Shown here piece after piece: positions 32,879 through 40,861 of a DNA stretch of 64,000 nucleotides; positions within the stretch are counted from its first letter, which is position 1, and every line of letters starts with the position of its first letter. This DNA is from Alphaproteobacteria bacterium (GTDB lineage Bacteria; Pseudomonadota; Alphaproteobacteria; Rhodospirillales; Magnetospirillaceae), in contig JAJPHO010000174.1 of the NCBI GenBank assembly GCA_021325215.1, positions 1 to 64,000 on the forward strand, written 5' to 3'. The notes under the pieces were generated by a model. It did no database searches. It had not been told where the DNA came from and saw only the letters and a program-made list of their open reading frames with translations. The position numbers were made by a program, and so were the translations under genes.

Positions 32879-34432
32879 TTAAGACGCCGCCTCCTCCGTT
32901 TCGACATGGCGCGGGAACACGCCCTGCGGCGCCGGCAGCGCGGTTCCGCCGACCAGCGCATCGTCGAAATGGACGAAGGCGCGCTTATCGGCCGGCACGG
33001 CCAGCTGGTCCAGCATGCGGGCGATCGAGTCCGGCATCACCGGCTGCAGCAGCAGGGCGACGCGGCGCACGGTTTCGGCCAGCACATAGAGAACCGTGCC
33101 CATGCGGGCCAGATCCGTCTTTTTCAGCGACCACGGCGCCTGGACGTCGATATAGCCGTTGGCGGCCCGCACCACGACCATGATGGCCTCCAGCGCGTCG
33201 TGGAACTGCTGCTGGTCGAGCGCTTCGCGCACCGTGCCCAGCAGCGCCTTGGCCTGGCCGAGCAGCGCCTCGTCCTCTGCGGTGAAGGCGCCGGGAACCG
33301 GCAGATTGCCGTCGCAATTCTTGGCGATGATCGACAGCGAGCGCTGCGCCAGATTACCCAGGCCATTGGCCAGCTCGGCATTGACGCGGTTGACCATGGC
33401 GCGGTTCGAGAAATCGCCGTCATTGCCGAACGGCACTTCACGCAGCAGGAAATAACGGGTCTGGTCGAGGCCGAATTTCTCGACCAGCTTCACCGGATCG
33501 ATGGTGTTGCCTAAGCTCTTCGAGATCTTCTGGCCCTCATTGGTCCACCAGCCATGGGCGAACACCCGCTTGGGCGGCGCCAGGTCGGCGGCCATCAGGA
33601 AAGCCGGCCAATAGACGGCGTGGAAGCGAACGATGTCCTTGCCGACCATGTGCAGATCGGCCGGCCAGAACTTGGCGTAGTCGCCGCCCTGGTCGGGGAA
33701 GCCCAGCGCGGTGATGTAATTGGTCAGCGCGTCGAGCCAGACATACATGATATGGGCCGGATCGTTCGGCACCGGCACGCCCCAGGTGAACGAGGTGCGC
33801 GAGATCGACAGATCCTGCAGCCCGCCCTTGACGAAGCTGATCACCTCGTTGCGGCGGCTGGCCGGGCCGATGAAGTCCGGATTGGCCTCGTAGAAGGCCA
33901 GCAGCTTGTCGCCCCATTCGGACAGCTTGAAGAAATAGCTGGGTTCCTTGACCCATTCGACCGGAGCGCCTGTCGGGGCGATCTTGGAGCCGTCGGCGGC
34001 GGTCTGCAGCTCGTCCTCGCCCCAGAAGGCCTCGTCGCGCACCGAGTACCAGCCCTCATAGCCGCCTAAGTAAATGGCGCCGCGCTCGACCAGACGGTCC
34101 CACAGGGCCTGCACCGACTTCTTGTGGCGCTCTTCGGTGGTGCGGATGAAATCGTCGTTGGAATAGTTCATCAGGCCGGCCAGGTCGCGGAAATTCTTCG
34201 ACACCCTGTCGGTGAAGTCCTGCGGCGCGATGCCGGCGGCCTGAGCCGATTTCTCGACCTTCTGGCCATGCTCGTCGGTACCGGTCAGGAATTTGACGTC
34301 GAAGCCGTCCAGGCGCTTGAAGCGCGCCAGCACGTCGCAGGCCAGAGTCGTGTAGGCGTGCCCGACATGGGGGGCATCGTTCACGTAATAGATCGGCGTG
34401 GTGACGTAATAGGAGCGGGAATTCCCCGACAT
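32879..34432 (-). CDS. metG: methionyl-tRNA synthetase
   Basis: A 517-residue class I synthetase from ATG 34432; in-frame codons further upstream are not conserved. The HIGH motif is in VNDAPHVGHAYTTLACDVLA and the KMSKS motif is KISKSLGNTIDP. The anticodon-binding helices contain WSLKKTDLARMGTVL. The zinc-knuckle insertion is reduced: YSVRDEAFWGEDEL has no CxxC set, the short-type MetRS form. There is no C-terminal EMAP-like domain. It charges tRNA-Met with methionine. In related genomes holB directly precedes metG; here they are separated by about 6.4 kb. Confidence 0.97.
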   Translation of the reverse strand: MSGNSRSYYVTTPIYYVNDAPHVGHAYTTLACDVLARFKRLDGFDVKFLTGTDEHGQKVEKSAQAAGIAPQDFTDRVSKNFRDLAGLMNYSNDDFIRTTEERHKKSVQALWDRLVERGAIYLGGYEGWYSVRDEAFWGEDELQTAADGSKIAPTGAPVEWVKEPSYFFKLSEWGDKLLAFYEANPDFIGPASRRNEVISFVKGGLQDLSISRTSFTWGVPVPNDPAHIMYVWLDALTNYITALGFPDQGGDYAKFWPADLHMVGKDIVRFHAVYWPAFLMAADLAPPKRVFAHGWWTNEGQKISKSLGNTIDPVKLVEKFGLDQTRYFLLREVPFGNDGDFSNRAMVNRVNAELANGLGNLAQRSLSIIAKNCDGNLPVPGAFTAEDEALLGQAKALLGTVREALDQQQFHDALEAIMVVVRAANGYIDVQAPWSLKKTDLARMGTVLYVLAETVRRVALLLQPVMPDSIARMLDQLAVPADKRAFVHFDDALVGGTALPAPQGVFPRHVETEEAAS

Positions 34433-34538
34433 TGGACAAACTCCGGAAATCGATCGGGCTTTGTCCCATAGGGGCCGGCCGCGATCAAGGTCTTCAAGAT
34501 GGAGGTTCCCATCAGGATCGGCATATACTTGCCGCAAG

Positions 34539-35300
34539 ATGCGGAACCAGGCACAGCGTCGCGCAGCAGGTTATTGGGTCATGATCCAGCTGATGGCTGG
34601 TGCTATCGCCCTGCCCATATCCTTGTCCGCGCGGGCGGACGCCCCCTCGATAATCTTCATGGTGCCCGCCAACGAATCCATGCCTCTGGCCGGATACGAA
34701 AACGGACATCTGGCAGCCGGCCTGTACAAGGATCTCGGCGAGACCATCGCCGGGCGGCTGGGCCTTCGGGCCGATTACGTCGTGGTGCCGTCGGCGCGGC
34801 TCGGCGAGGGAATGGCGGCGGGACATGCCGACGCTTTATGCTATGTGCAGCCCGCCTGGCTCGAAGGCGCCTTCGATTGGAGCGTGCCGCTGCTCGACGA
34901 TGCCGAACTGGTCATCGCCGAAGCCGGCGCGCCTCCGGTCAGACGGATCACGGACCTTGCCGATCAGCGCGTCGGCACGGTCATCAGATATCATTATCCC
35001 GAGCTTCAAAATCAGCTCGGCTCCCATTTCCTGCGCGACGATTCGCAGGATATGGGGATGAGTATCCGCCGTGTCGCGGCCGGCAGGCTCAAATATGCCG
35101 TCGTCGAAAAGCTGCTCTATGATTATTTGACGCGCGGCGCGCCCGATTCGCGGGTGCGGGTCGATATGAGCTATGCTCCCATCACCAGGATGTGCGCGTT
35201 TTCGCGCAGGTCGGGAATCCCCTTCCAGCGCTTCGACGCGGCTGTGAAGGCGGTGGTGGCCGACGGCACGATGGAACGGATACTCGAATCCTATCGGTGA
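34539..35300 (+). CDS. periplasmic solute-binding protein, family 3-like, orphan
   Basis: A 253-residue protein from ATG 34539, with GCCGCAAG upstream. The signal peptide extends to about residue 33 (LPISLSARADA). The mature part has the lobe pattern AGLYKDLGETIAGRLGLRAD, YVQPAWLEGAFDWSVPL, a hinge VGTVIRYHYPELQNQLG and the last segment FQRFDAAVKAVVADG. No transporter genes accompany it. It is divergent from metG and 50 bases ahead of the PspA-like operon, beyond that operon's own promoter. Ligand unknown. Confidence 0.78.
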   Translation: MRNQAQRRAAGYWVMIQLMAGAIALPISLSARADAPSIIFMVPANESMPLAGYENGHLAAGLYKDLGETIAGRLGLRADYVVVPSARLGEGMAAGHADALCYVQPAWLEGAFDWSVPLLDDAELVIAEAGAPPVRRITDLADQRVGTVIRYHYPELQNQLGSHFLRDDSQDMGMSIRRVAAGRLKYAVVEKLLYDYLTRGAPDSRVRVDMSYAPITRMCAFSRRSGIPFQRFDAAVKAVVADGTMERILESYR

Positions 35301-35304
35301 CGAT

Positions 35305-35350
35305 GTACACTAGTTGACATTGGTCGGGGCCTGCGTACACTAGTGTACCA
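35305..35350 (+). promoter_or_regulatory. promoter with two palindromic operators for the PspA-like operon
   Basis: GTACACTAGTGTAC (35335-35348) is a perfect 14-base palindrome; GTACACTAGTTGAC (35305-35318) matches it at 12 of 14 positions, exactly 30 bases earlier (three helical turns). TTGACA (35314-35319) and TACACT (35336-35341) fit -35 and -10 boxes with 16-base spacing and overlap both operators. A start about seven bases after the -10 box would fall at the ATG 35351, implying a leaderless transcript under operator control. Confidence 0.65.
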
Positions 35351-36358
35351 ATGACGGAAGATCAGAAGCTATCGCGACAGGCCCTTTATAATCGCCGCAA
35401 ACGTCTGGAAAGCGGCGGGGCGGTCTATGTCGTGCCGAGGGACAAGGCGGCGATGGATGTCGCCGTCGAGGAAGCCGGCATAAGTCAGGCCGAATGGCTG
35501 CGCGATGCCATCGATGAGAAAATCGATCGTGAAATTCCCGAATTGATGACGTGGAGAGCCACGTCGGGTGGCAAAAGGAGATCCCCCATGTTCGAGTTCT
35601 TTGCCGCATTCGGCCTGATCAAGACCAAGAAGATCGCCAAGGAATTGGCCGGCCTGTTGGCCATGACCGACAAGGACGCCGCCGGCCAGGCGGATCTGGC
35701 GGTCAAGGAGAAGACCCTGGATGCGGCCGGCAAGCTGCTGATGGAGCTGCGTCAGTCGCATGCCCACGAGGTCGGCGAGTTCGAGAAGCTGGACACGCTG
35801 TACAAGCAATATCTCGCCGCCGCCGAAAAGCTGCAGGCGCGGATGCAGGACGCCGCCACCTCCGACGCCGATAAGGGCCAGATCGAAGCCGGCCTCAACG
35901 AGCTGGTCGACAAGCTGGAGAAGATGGCGCCCGAGCTGGAACAGCATCGCCGCGACGTCGATGATTCCGCCGGCCTGCTCAAGGAAGCGACCGAGGCTTA
36001 CGAGGAAAAGGCGGCCGATCTCAAGACCGCCAAGATCCAGCTCGACGAGGCGCAGCGGTCGCTGACCCGTGCCCAGATCGACGCCCAGCGGGCCCGCGAA
36101 CAGGCCGAGAAGGCCGCCCGCATCGCCGGACTGCGATCGGATGATCAGGCCAGCGGCGTCAATGTCGCCTTGTCGGCCATGAACGATCAGGCCGCCAAGC
36201 TGCGCGCCAATGCCGAGGCCAACCGCCTCAAGGCTCAGGTGCTGGCCAAGACCCCGGCGGCGCCCGAGAACCAGTTCGTCGCCGAGGCCCTGGCCCAGGC
36301 GTCCGACAATAAACCGGCTCAGTCGGTGCTCGACCGTCTGGCCGCTCTCAAGAAGTAA
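35351..36358 (+). CDS. PspA/IM30 (YjfJ-like) coiled-coil protein with N-terminal DNA-binding-like extension
   Basis: A 335-residue protein from ATG 35351. Residues 1-60 (LSRQALYNRRKRLESGG, then AVEEAGISQAEWLRDAIDEK) look like a small ribbon-helix-helix or related DNA-binding segment. From residue 80 (MFEFFAAFGLIKTKKIAKEL) the sequence turns into a long heptad-rich coiled coil (about 105-290) and ends ENQFVAEALAQASD with AQSVLDRLAALKK, as in YjfJ-type PspA/IM30 members. A strong AAAAGGAG lies seven bases before an internal ATG at 35588, so a 256-residue form without the extension is likely made too. Downstream DUF1190, ATP-grasp and DUF350 genes are the partners seen in the E. coli yjfIJKLMC cluster. 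The role is probably membrane stress or envelope maintenance. Confidence 0.75.
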   Translation: MTEDQKLSRQALYNRRKRLESGGAVYVVPRDKAAMDVAVEEAGISQAEWLRDAIDEKIDREIPELMTWRATSGGKRRSPMFEFFAAFGLIKTKKIAKELAGLLAMTDKDAAGQADLAVKEKTLDAAGKLLMELRQSHAHEVGEFEKLDTLYKQYLAAAEKLQARMQDAATSDADKGQIEAGLNELVDKLEKMAPELEQHRRDVDDSAGLLKEATEAYEEKAADLKTAKIQLDEAQRSLTRAQIDAQRAREQAEKAARIAGLRSDDQASGVNVALSAMNDQAAKLRANAEANRLKAQVLAKTPAAPENQFVAEALAQASDNKPAQSVLDRLAALKK

Positions 36359-36363
36359 CGATA

Positions 36364-36945
36364 ATGACCCGCTCCGGCCGGATGGCCGCACTGGCGGCGG
36401 CGGTTTCCGCCGCCGCCCTCCTCTCGGCCTGCGACGACAAGCAGCCGCAGCGCCATTCGCAGGTCGGCACGCCGCAGGGCCAGCAGCAGCAGGTGGTCTA
36501 TCGCAATCTCGACGCCTGCCTGGCGCAGGCGACCGACATGACGATGGTCCAGGCCTGCCGCGACGGTTATGCCCAGGCCATGGAGAAAATGGCCGAGGCG
36601 CCGAAATACGAGACCCAGGCGACCTGCGAGGACGTCTACGGCCCCGGCAATTGCGTGCCGCGCGGCAGCGTGGTGCATGAGGGCGGCGGCTCCTTCATTC
36701 CTTTCATGATGGGCTACATGATCGGCGGCGGCTTCGGCCGCTCGACGGCCTATTACCCCGTCTATGTGGATCGCGGCGGCACCACTTTCGCCGGCGGCTA
36801 TGGCGGCGGCGCCAACACTGTCGTCAGCACGCCGTCCTGGCAGGGCGGCGCGCCGACGGCGGTCCGTTCCTCTTCTTCCTCGGTGGTCCGCGGCGGCTTC
36901 GGCAGCACCGCGATGGCCAGCGCCCACGCCACCTCCGGAGGCTAA
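36364..36945 (+). CDS. DUF1190 (YgiB/YjfM-like) lipoprotein
   Basis: A 193-residue protein five bases after the PspA-like gene. Signal peptide with lipobox LLSAC (Cys about 23). DUF1190 features are VYRNLDACLAQATDMTMVQA, CRDGYAQAMEKMAEAPKY, QATCEDVYGPGNCVPRG with paired cysteines, then a Gly/Ser-rich tail (FIPFMMGYMIGGGFG, SSSSSVVRGGFG). In E. coli YgiB/YjfM are outer-membrane-linked proteins next to the ATP-grasp genes ygiC/yjfC, matching the order here. Function is unresolved. Confidence 0.88.
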   Translation: MTRSGRMAALAAAVSAAALLSACDDKQPQRHSQVGTPQGQQQQVVYRNLDACLAQATDMTMVQACRDGYAQAMEKMAEAPKYETQATCEDVYGPGNCVPRGSVVHEGGGSFIPFMMGYMIGGGFGRSTAYYPVYVDRGGTTFAGGYGGGANTVVSTPSWQGGAPTAVRSSSSSVVRGGFGSTAMASAHATSGG

Positions 36946-36951
36946 GGTTCA

Positions 36952-38115
36952 ATGCAGCGCGAACTCATCACCGCCCGTCCCGACTGGCAGTCGGCGGTCG
37001 AGGCGGTCGGCTTCGATTTTCACACCTTCGACGCCGCGCCCTATTGGTGCGAGGACAATTTCTGGGCTTTCACCTCGGCCGAGATCGACGGGTTGGAGCA
37101 GGTCGGCAACGAGCTGCACAAGATGTGCATGCAGGCCGTCCAGCAGGTCATCGACGACCGCCGCCTGGCCCTGTTCGGCATTTCCGGCCTGGCCGAGGAT
37201 CTGGTCAAGCACAGCTGGGAGCGGCGTGATCCGCATCTCTATGGCCGCGTCGACCTGGCCTATGACGGCTCCGGCCCGCCCAAACTGCTGGAGTACAACG
37301 CCGATACTCCGACCTCGCTATTCGAGGCGGCGATCGTGCAATGGTATTGGAAACAGGCCTGCTATCCGCAGATGGACCAGTTCAACAGCCTGGAGGAAGG
37401 GCTGATCGAACGGTTCCGCGCGCTGATGCGCGGCATTCCCAGCCAGGACCCGCGCCGGCACCTGCATCTGTCCTGCGTGATGCCCAATGTCGAGGATGAG
37501 GGAAACCTCAAATATATCGAGGCCTGCGCCATCGATGCCGGCTTCACCACCACCCGCATCGATATCGCCGATATCGGCTGGGACAAGGGCCGCGAGAAGT
37601 TCGTCGATCTAGACGAGAAAGTGATCGCCCGCCTGTTCAAGCTCTACCCCTGGGAATGGATGGTGAAGGAAAGCTTCGGCTTCAACATCCCCATCGCCGG
37701 CACCCAATTCATCGAGCCGGCCTGGAAGATGGTGCTGTCGAACAAGGCCATCCTGGCGCAGCTGTGGGAGATGTTCCCGCAGCATGATTACCTGCTGCCC
37801 GCCTCTTTCGAGCGCGAGAAGATCATGGCGCAATCGCCGCTGGGCGTGGTGCGCAAGGCCCTGCTCGGCCGCGAAGGCGCCAACATCACCATCTACGACG
37901 CCCAGGGCAACGTTATGGAAAGCCAGGACGGCGATTACGGCGCCGAAGGCTATGTCTGGCAGGCCCGCGCGCCGCTGGCCCGTGCCGGCGCCCGGGGGTC
38001 CGCGGTGCTGGGCGTCTGGATCATCGGCGACGAGGCGCGCGGCATGGGCATCCGCGAGGCCGAGGGCCTGATCACCACCGATATGTGCCATTTCGTTCCC
38101 CATGTATTTTCTTGA
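36952..38115 (+). CDS. glutathionylspermidine synthase family ATP-grasp protein (YgiC/YjfC-like)
   Basis: A 387-residue cytoplasmic protein six bases after the DUF1190 gene. It has the GspS C-terminal domain: FHTFDAAPYWCEDNFWAFT, VDLAYDGSGPPKLLEYNADT (metal-binding Glu/Asn/Asp), SLFEAAIVQWYW, and IEPAWKMVLSNKAILAQLWE, ending in GEYxW-like EGYVWQARAPLARA. Family members form amide bonds between glycine and an amine using ATP; the E. coli homologues YgiC and YjfC lack the amidase domain, as does this one. Its true peptide and amine substrates are unknown. It is part of the PspA-DUF1190-ATP-grasp-DUF350 operon. Confidence 0.92.
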   Translation: MQRELITARPDWQSAVEAVGFDFHTFDAAPYWCEDNFWAFTSAEIDGLEQVGNELHKMCMQAVQQVIDDRRLALFGISGLAEDLVKHSWERRDPHLYGRVDLAYDGSGPPKLLEYNADTPTSLFEAAIVQWYWKQACYPQMDQFNSLEEGLIERFRALMRGIPSQDPRRHLHLSCVMPNVEDEGNLKYIEACAIDAGFTTTRIDIADIGWDKGREKFVDLDEKVIARLFKLYPWEWMVKESFGFNIPIAGTQFIEPAWKMVLSNKAILAQLWEMFPQHDYLLPASFEREKIMAQSPLGVVRKALLGREGANITIYDAQGNVMESQDGDYGAEGYVWQARAPLARAGARGSAVLGVWIIGDEARGMGIREAEGLITTDMCHFVPHVFS

Positions 38116-38133
38116 ACGAGGATTTGAGACATC

Positions 38134-38544
38134 ATGATTTCAGCCTTGATTCCCCTGGATAATCTTATTTCCTTCGCCGCTCATTTCGCGGTCGCTTCGG
38201 TCATGCTGGTGATCTTCGCGGCGCTGTGGCTCAAGGCCACGCCGTTCGACGATATCGGCCTGATCCGCGAGGGTAATGCCGCCTCGGCCATCTCGTTTGC
38301 CGGCGCGCTGATCGGCTTCGCCATTCCGGTCGCCGGCGTGGTGCGGGCCTCGTCCTCGCTGTGGGAGGTGCTGCCCTGGAGCGCCATCGCCCTGGTGGCT
38401 CAGCTGTTGGGATTGTGGGTGGTTACCAGAATCATGCACGGTCTGGTCAAGCCGATCGAGCGCGGCGAGACGGCGGCCGGCATCTTCGTGGCCGGCGTCG
38501 CCGTCACCATCGGCATCCTCAACGCCGCCTGCATGGGGGGCTGA
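38134..38544 (+). CDS. DUF350 (YjfL-like) inner-membrane protein
   Basis: A 136-residue protein 18 bases after the ATP-grasp gene. It has four hydrophobic helices in two similar halves: FAAHFAVASVMLVIFAALWL, SAISFAGALIGFAIPVAGV, WSAIALVAQLLGLWVV and GIFVAGVAVTIGILNAAC, with a charged loop GLVKPIERGETAAG, the DUF350 pattern. DUF350 proteins are consistently found with ATP-grasp/GspS-like proteins. This closes the operon. Confidence 0.9.
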   Translation: MISALIPLDNLISFAAHFAVASVMLVIFAALWLKATPFDDIGLIREGNAASAISFAGALIGFAIPVAGVVRASSSLWEVLPWSAIALVAQLLGLWVVTRIMHGLVKPIERGETAAGIFVAGVAVTIGILNAACMGG

Positions 38545-38643
38545 AACCAAGACAACAGGCCGTTACCATTTAACTACACGATATAACCCGGTTTCCCGGC
38601 GGCCTTCTCTACCATCAGGAGGAGGTCACGGGAGACGGGAGAG

Positions 38644-40149
38644 TTGGACAGTCTATCGTCGCATGCCGCGGCGCGGGTCGAGGAATTGCAGCGCGTCCTG
38701 GCCGGGGACCCGTTCCAGGCGGAAACCCATTTCGTCCTCTCCATGCTCCACACCGAGCTGACGAAGCTCGAGGCCGCGACCCTCGATCTGAAGCGGACCA
38801 TCGCCCTGGCACCCTTTGCCGCCTCGGCCTATAACAATCTCGCCAATCTGTTCGAACGCGCCGGCGATTTCGCCGAGGCCTATGGTCCGAGCCGCCGGGC
38901 GGTGCAGCTGGTACCCGCCGATCCCCTGTTCCAGTCCAACTTCGCCTCGTTCAGCTCCAAGGTCGACCACGCCGCCGATGCGGTGAACCATTATAGGGCG
39001 TCGCTGGCCCTCGCCCCCGCCGCGGTCAAGGCGAACAAGGATTTCGCCATCATCCTCGGTGAATTGGGACGCGGCGCCGAGGCGCGCGAGATCTTCCTGC
39101 GCGCGTCGGCCCTGATGCCCGACGCCGTCGACCTGGTCCGCAATTGCGTCGAGCTGGAGACCGTGACGCCGGATCACCCGGCGCGCGCGGCTTTGACGCG
39201 GCTGGCCGGGCGCCAGGATCGCATGAGCCTGCGCGATCGGATCGAGCTGAATTTCGCCCTCGGCAAAAGCCATGACGATCTCGGCGAAACCGCTGCCGCC
39301 TTCGCCTGCTGGACCAGGGCCAATCTGATGCTGCGCCAGGTGGTGCCCTATGACGAGGCGCAGGCGATGCGCAAATTCGACGCGGTCACCGGGCAATTCC
39401 CGGCGGCTGCCTTCGAAGAGGCGCAAGGTCGGGGCTTCGCCGGCGCCCGGCCCGTCTTCATCGTCGGCATGCCCCGCTGCGGCAGCACGCTGATCGAACA
39501 GATCCTGGCCAGCCATCCGGAGATAAATGCGGGCGGCGAGATCAATATTCTGGAAAGACTGATCGACCGCCATGGCGCCGAGGGCTATCGGGCGGTCGGC
39601 GAAGCCTATATGGCCCGATTGGCGCGCCTGCATCCCGGCGCCGTCCGCGTCACCGACAAGATGCTGGGCAATTATCTGCGCGTCGGCTTCATCGCCGCGG
39701 CGCTGCCCGATGCCAGGATCGTCCATGTCCGCCGCGATCCGCTCGACACCTGTCTGTCCAACTATTCGCGGCTGTTCGTGGAGAACCATCCCTACGCGTC
39801 GGATCTCGGGGAACTGGGCCGCTATTACCGCCGTTATGCCGAGCTGATGGCTCATTGGCGTGCAGCCCTGCCCGACGGGCGCATGATCGAGGTGGATTAC
39901 GAGGCGGTGATCGGCGATCTGCCGGGCCAGGTCCGCCGCCTGCTCGATTTTCTCGATCTGCGGTGGGATGAACGCTGCCTGGCCTTCCATGAGACCGAAC
40001 GTTTCGTGCGGACCGCCAGCCAGTGCCAGGTGCGCGAACCGCTCTATGACCGGGCGGTCGGGCGCTGGCATCGTTATGCCGGCCATGTCGGCGCGCTGAT
40101 CGAGGGGCTTGGGCCGGAGGCCGGCAGGCATTATATGTTCGGCGCATAG
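38644..40149 (+). CDS. TPR-sulfotransferase family protein
   Basis: A protein of up to 501 residues beginning at TTG 38644, with GGGAGA about six bases upstream; no in-frame ATG fits better without cutting the first TPR. Residues 1-190 form TPR-like helix pairs (ASAYNNLANLFERAGDFAEA, KDFAIILGELGRGAEAREIF). The sulfotransferase domain starts near 275 with the 5'-PSB loop FIVGMPRCGSTLIEQILASH, and the 3'-PB segment IVHVRRDPLDTCLSNYSRLF follows. Such enzymes transfer sulfate from PAPS to an unknown acceptor. It is the first gene after the DUF350 operon, separated by 99 bases that hold a weak hairpin. A paralogue lies at 60411-62231. Confidence 0.87.
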   Translation: MDSLSSHAAARVEELQRVLAGDPFQAETHFVLSMLHTELTKLEAATLDLKRTIALAPFAASAYNNLANLFERAGDFAEAYGPSRRAVQLVPADPLFQSNFASFSSKVDHAADAVNHYRASLALAPAAVKANKDFAIILGELGRGAEAREIFLRASALMPDAVDLVRNCVELETVTPDHPARAALTRLAGRQDRMSLRDRIELNFALGKSHDDLGETAAAFACWTRANLMLRQVVPYDEAQAMRKFDAVTGQFPAAAFEEAQGRGFAGARPVFIVGMPRCGSTLIEQILASHPEINAGGEINILERLIDRHGAEGYRAVGEAYMARLARLHPGAVRVTDKMLGNYLRVGFIAAALPDARIVHVRRDPLDTCLSNYSRLFVENHPYASDLGELGRYYRRYAELMAHWRAALPDGRMIEVDYEAVIGDLPGQVRRLLDFLDLRWDERCLAFHETERFVRTASQCQVREPLYDRAVGRWHRYAGHVGALIEGLGPEAGRHYMFGA

Positions 40150-40175
40150 TTTTTCTTCCGCGAAAGCCTCTTCCC

Positions 40176-40484
40176 ATGTCCCTCCCCCGCCTCGCTTCTG
40201 CTCTGGTTCTGGCCGCCGCCCTGTCGGGTTGTGCCGTCGAGACCTGCAACGACCATCCCTGCACGCCCGACGAGAAGCTGATCGAGGCGGTCAAAGGCAA
40301 TATCCGCCAGCATTCCGCCCTGCTGACCGACCAGATCCGGGTGCAGTCGCAGGATGGTACCGTCTATCTCTATGGCCGGGTTTCGACCAATGTCGAGCTG
40401 GTCCTGGTCGAGGATGTCGCGAAGTCGACTGCCGGTGTCAAAAAAGTGGTTAACCTCTGTACGATCGAGAACGTACAGCGGTAA
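40176..40484 (+). CDS. BON-domain lipoprotein
   Basis: A 102-residue protein from ATG 40176. Signal peptide with lipobox LSGC (Cys about 19). One BON domain: DEKLIEAVKGNIRQHSALLT, QIRVQSQDGTVYLYGRVS and VAKSTAGVKKVVNLC. BON domains bind phospholipids and occur in osmotic-stress OsmY-like proteins. It sits 87 bases before a second BON gene of the same size, a tandem duplication. Confidence 0.85.
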   Translation: MSLPRLASALVLAAALSGCAVETCNDHPCTPDEKLIEAVKGNIRQHSALLTDQIRVQSQDGTVYLYGRVSTNVELVLVEDVAKSTAGVKKVVNLCTIENVQR

Positions 40485-40570
40485 AACAGAATTTAAAGTA
40501 ATTTAATAGGGAACAACTTGGTGGTGGCGTAGAGTTTGTTTCATCAACATTTCGTCAAAGGATTGTCGAA

Positions 40571-40861
40571 ATGAAGAAACAACTCTCACTGGCAAGCTTG
40601 GTTCTTGCCGCAACGGTGGCGGCTTGCGCCGCCCCGAACAGCGAAGACATGAAATTGTCTTCCGACGTCGAACACAGCATCAATTCTCACCCGGCCTTGC
40701 TGACCGACCTGCTGCATGTGCAGGCCCTCAATCATGTCGTCTATCTGAGCGGCGCTACGGATACCTGGCTCGAACGCACCGATGCGGAAGAATTCGCCCT
40801 CGCCGTCCCCGGCGTGACCCGCGTGGTCAATAATATCGAAGTGAAGGCACCGCCGATTTGA
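40571..40861 (+). CDS. BON-domain lipoprotein, second copy
   Basis: A 96-residue paralogue of the preceding protein, from ATG 40571. Lipobox VAAC (Cys about 19), then one BON domain with VEHSINSHPALLTDLLHVQA, VVYLSGATDTWLERTDAEEF and VPGVTRVVNNIEV. The 5' gap contains AT-rich sequence (TAATTTAATAGGG) that may hold a promoter of its own. It is convergent with holB, whose stop directly adjoins. Confidence 0.85.
   Translation: MKKQLSLASLVLAATVAACAAPNSEDMKLSSDVEHSINSHPALLTDLLHVQALNHVVYLSGATDTWLERTDAEEFALAVPGVTRVVNNIEVKAPPI

Noticed and set aside
38653-40131. 492-codon minus-strand frame opposite the TPR-sulfotransferase
   Set aside because: No domain; the PAPS-binding motifs are on the plus strand.
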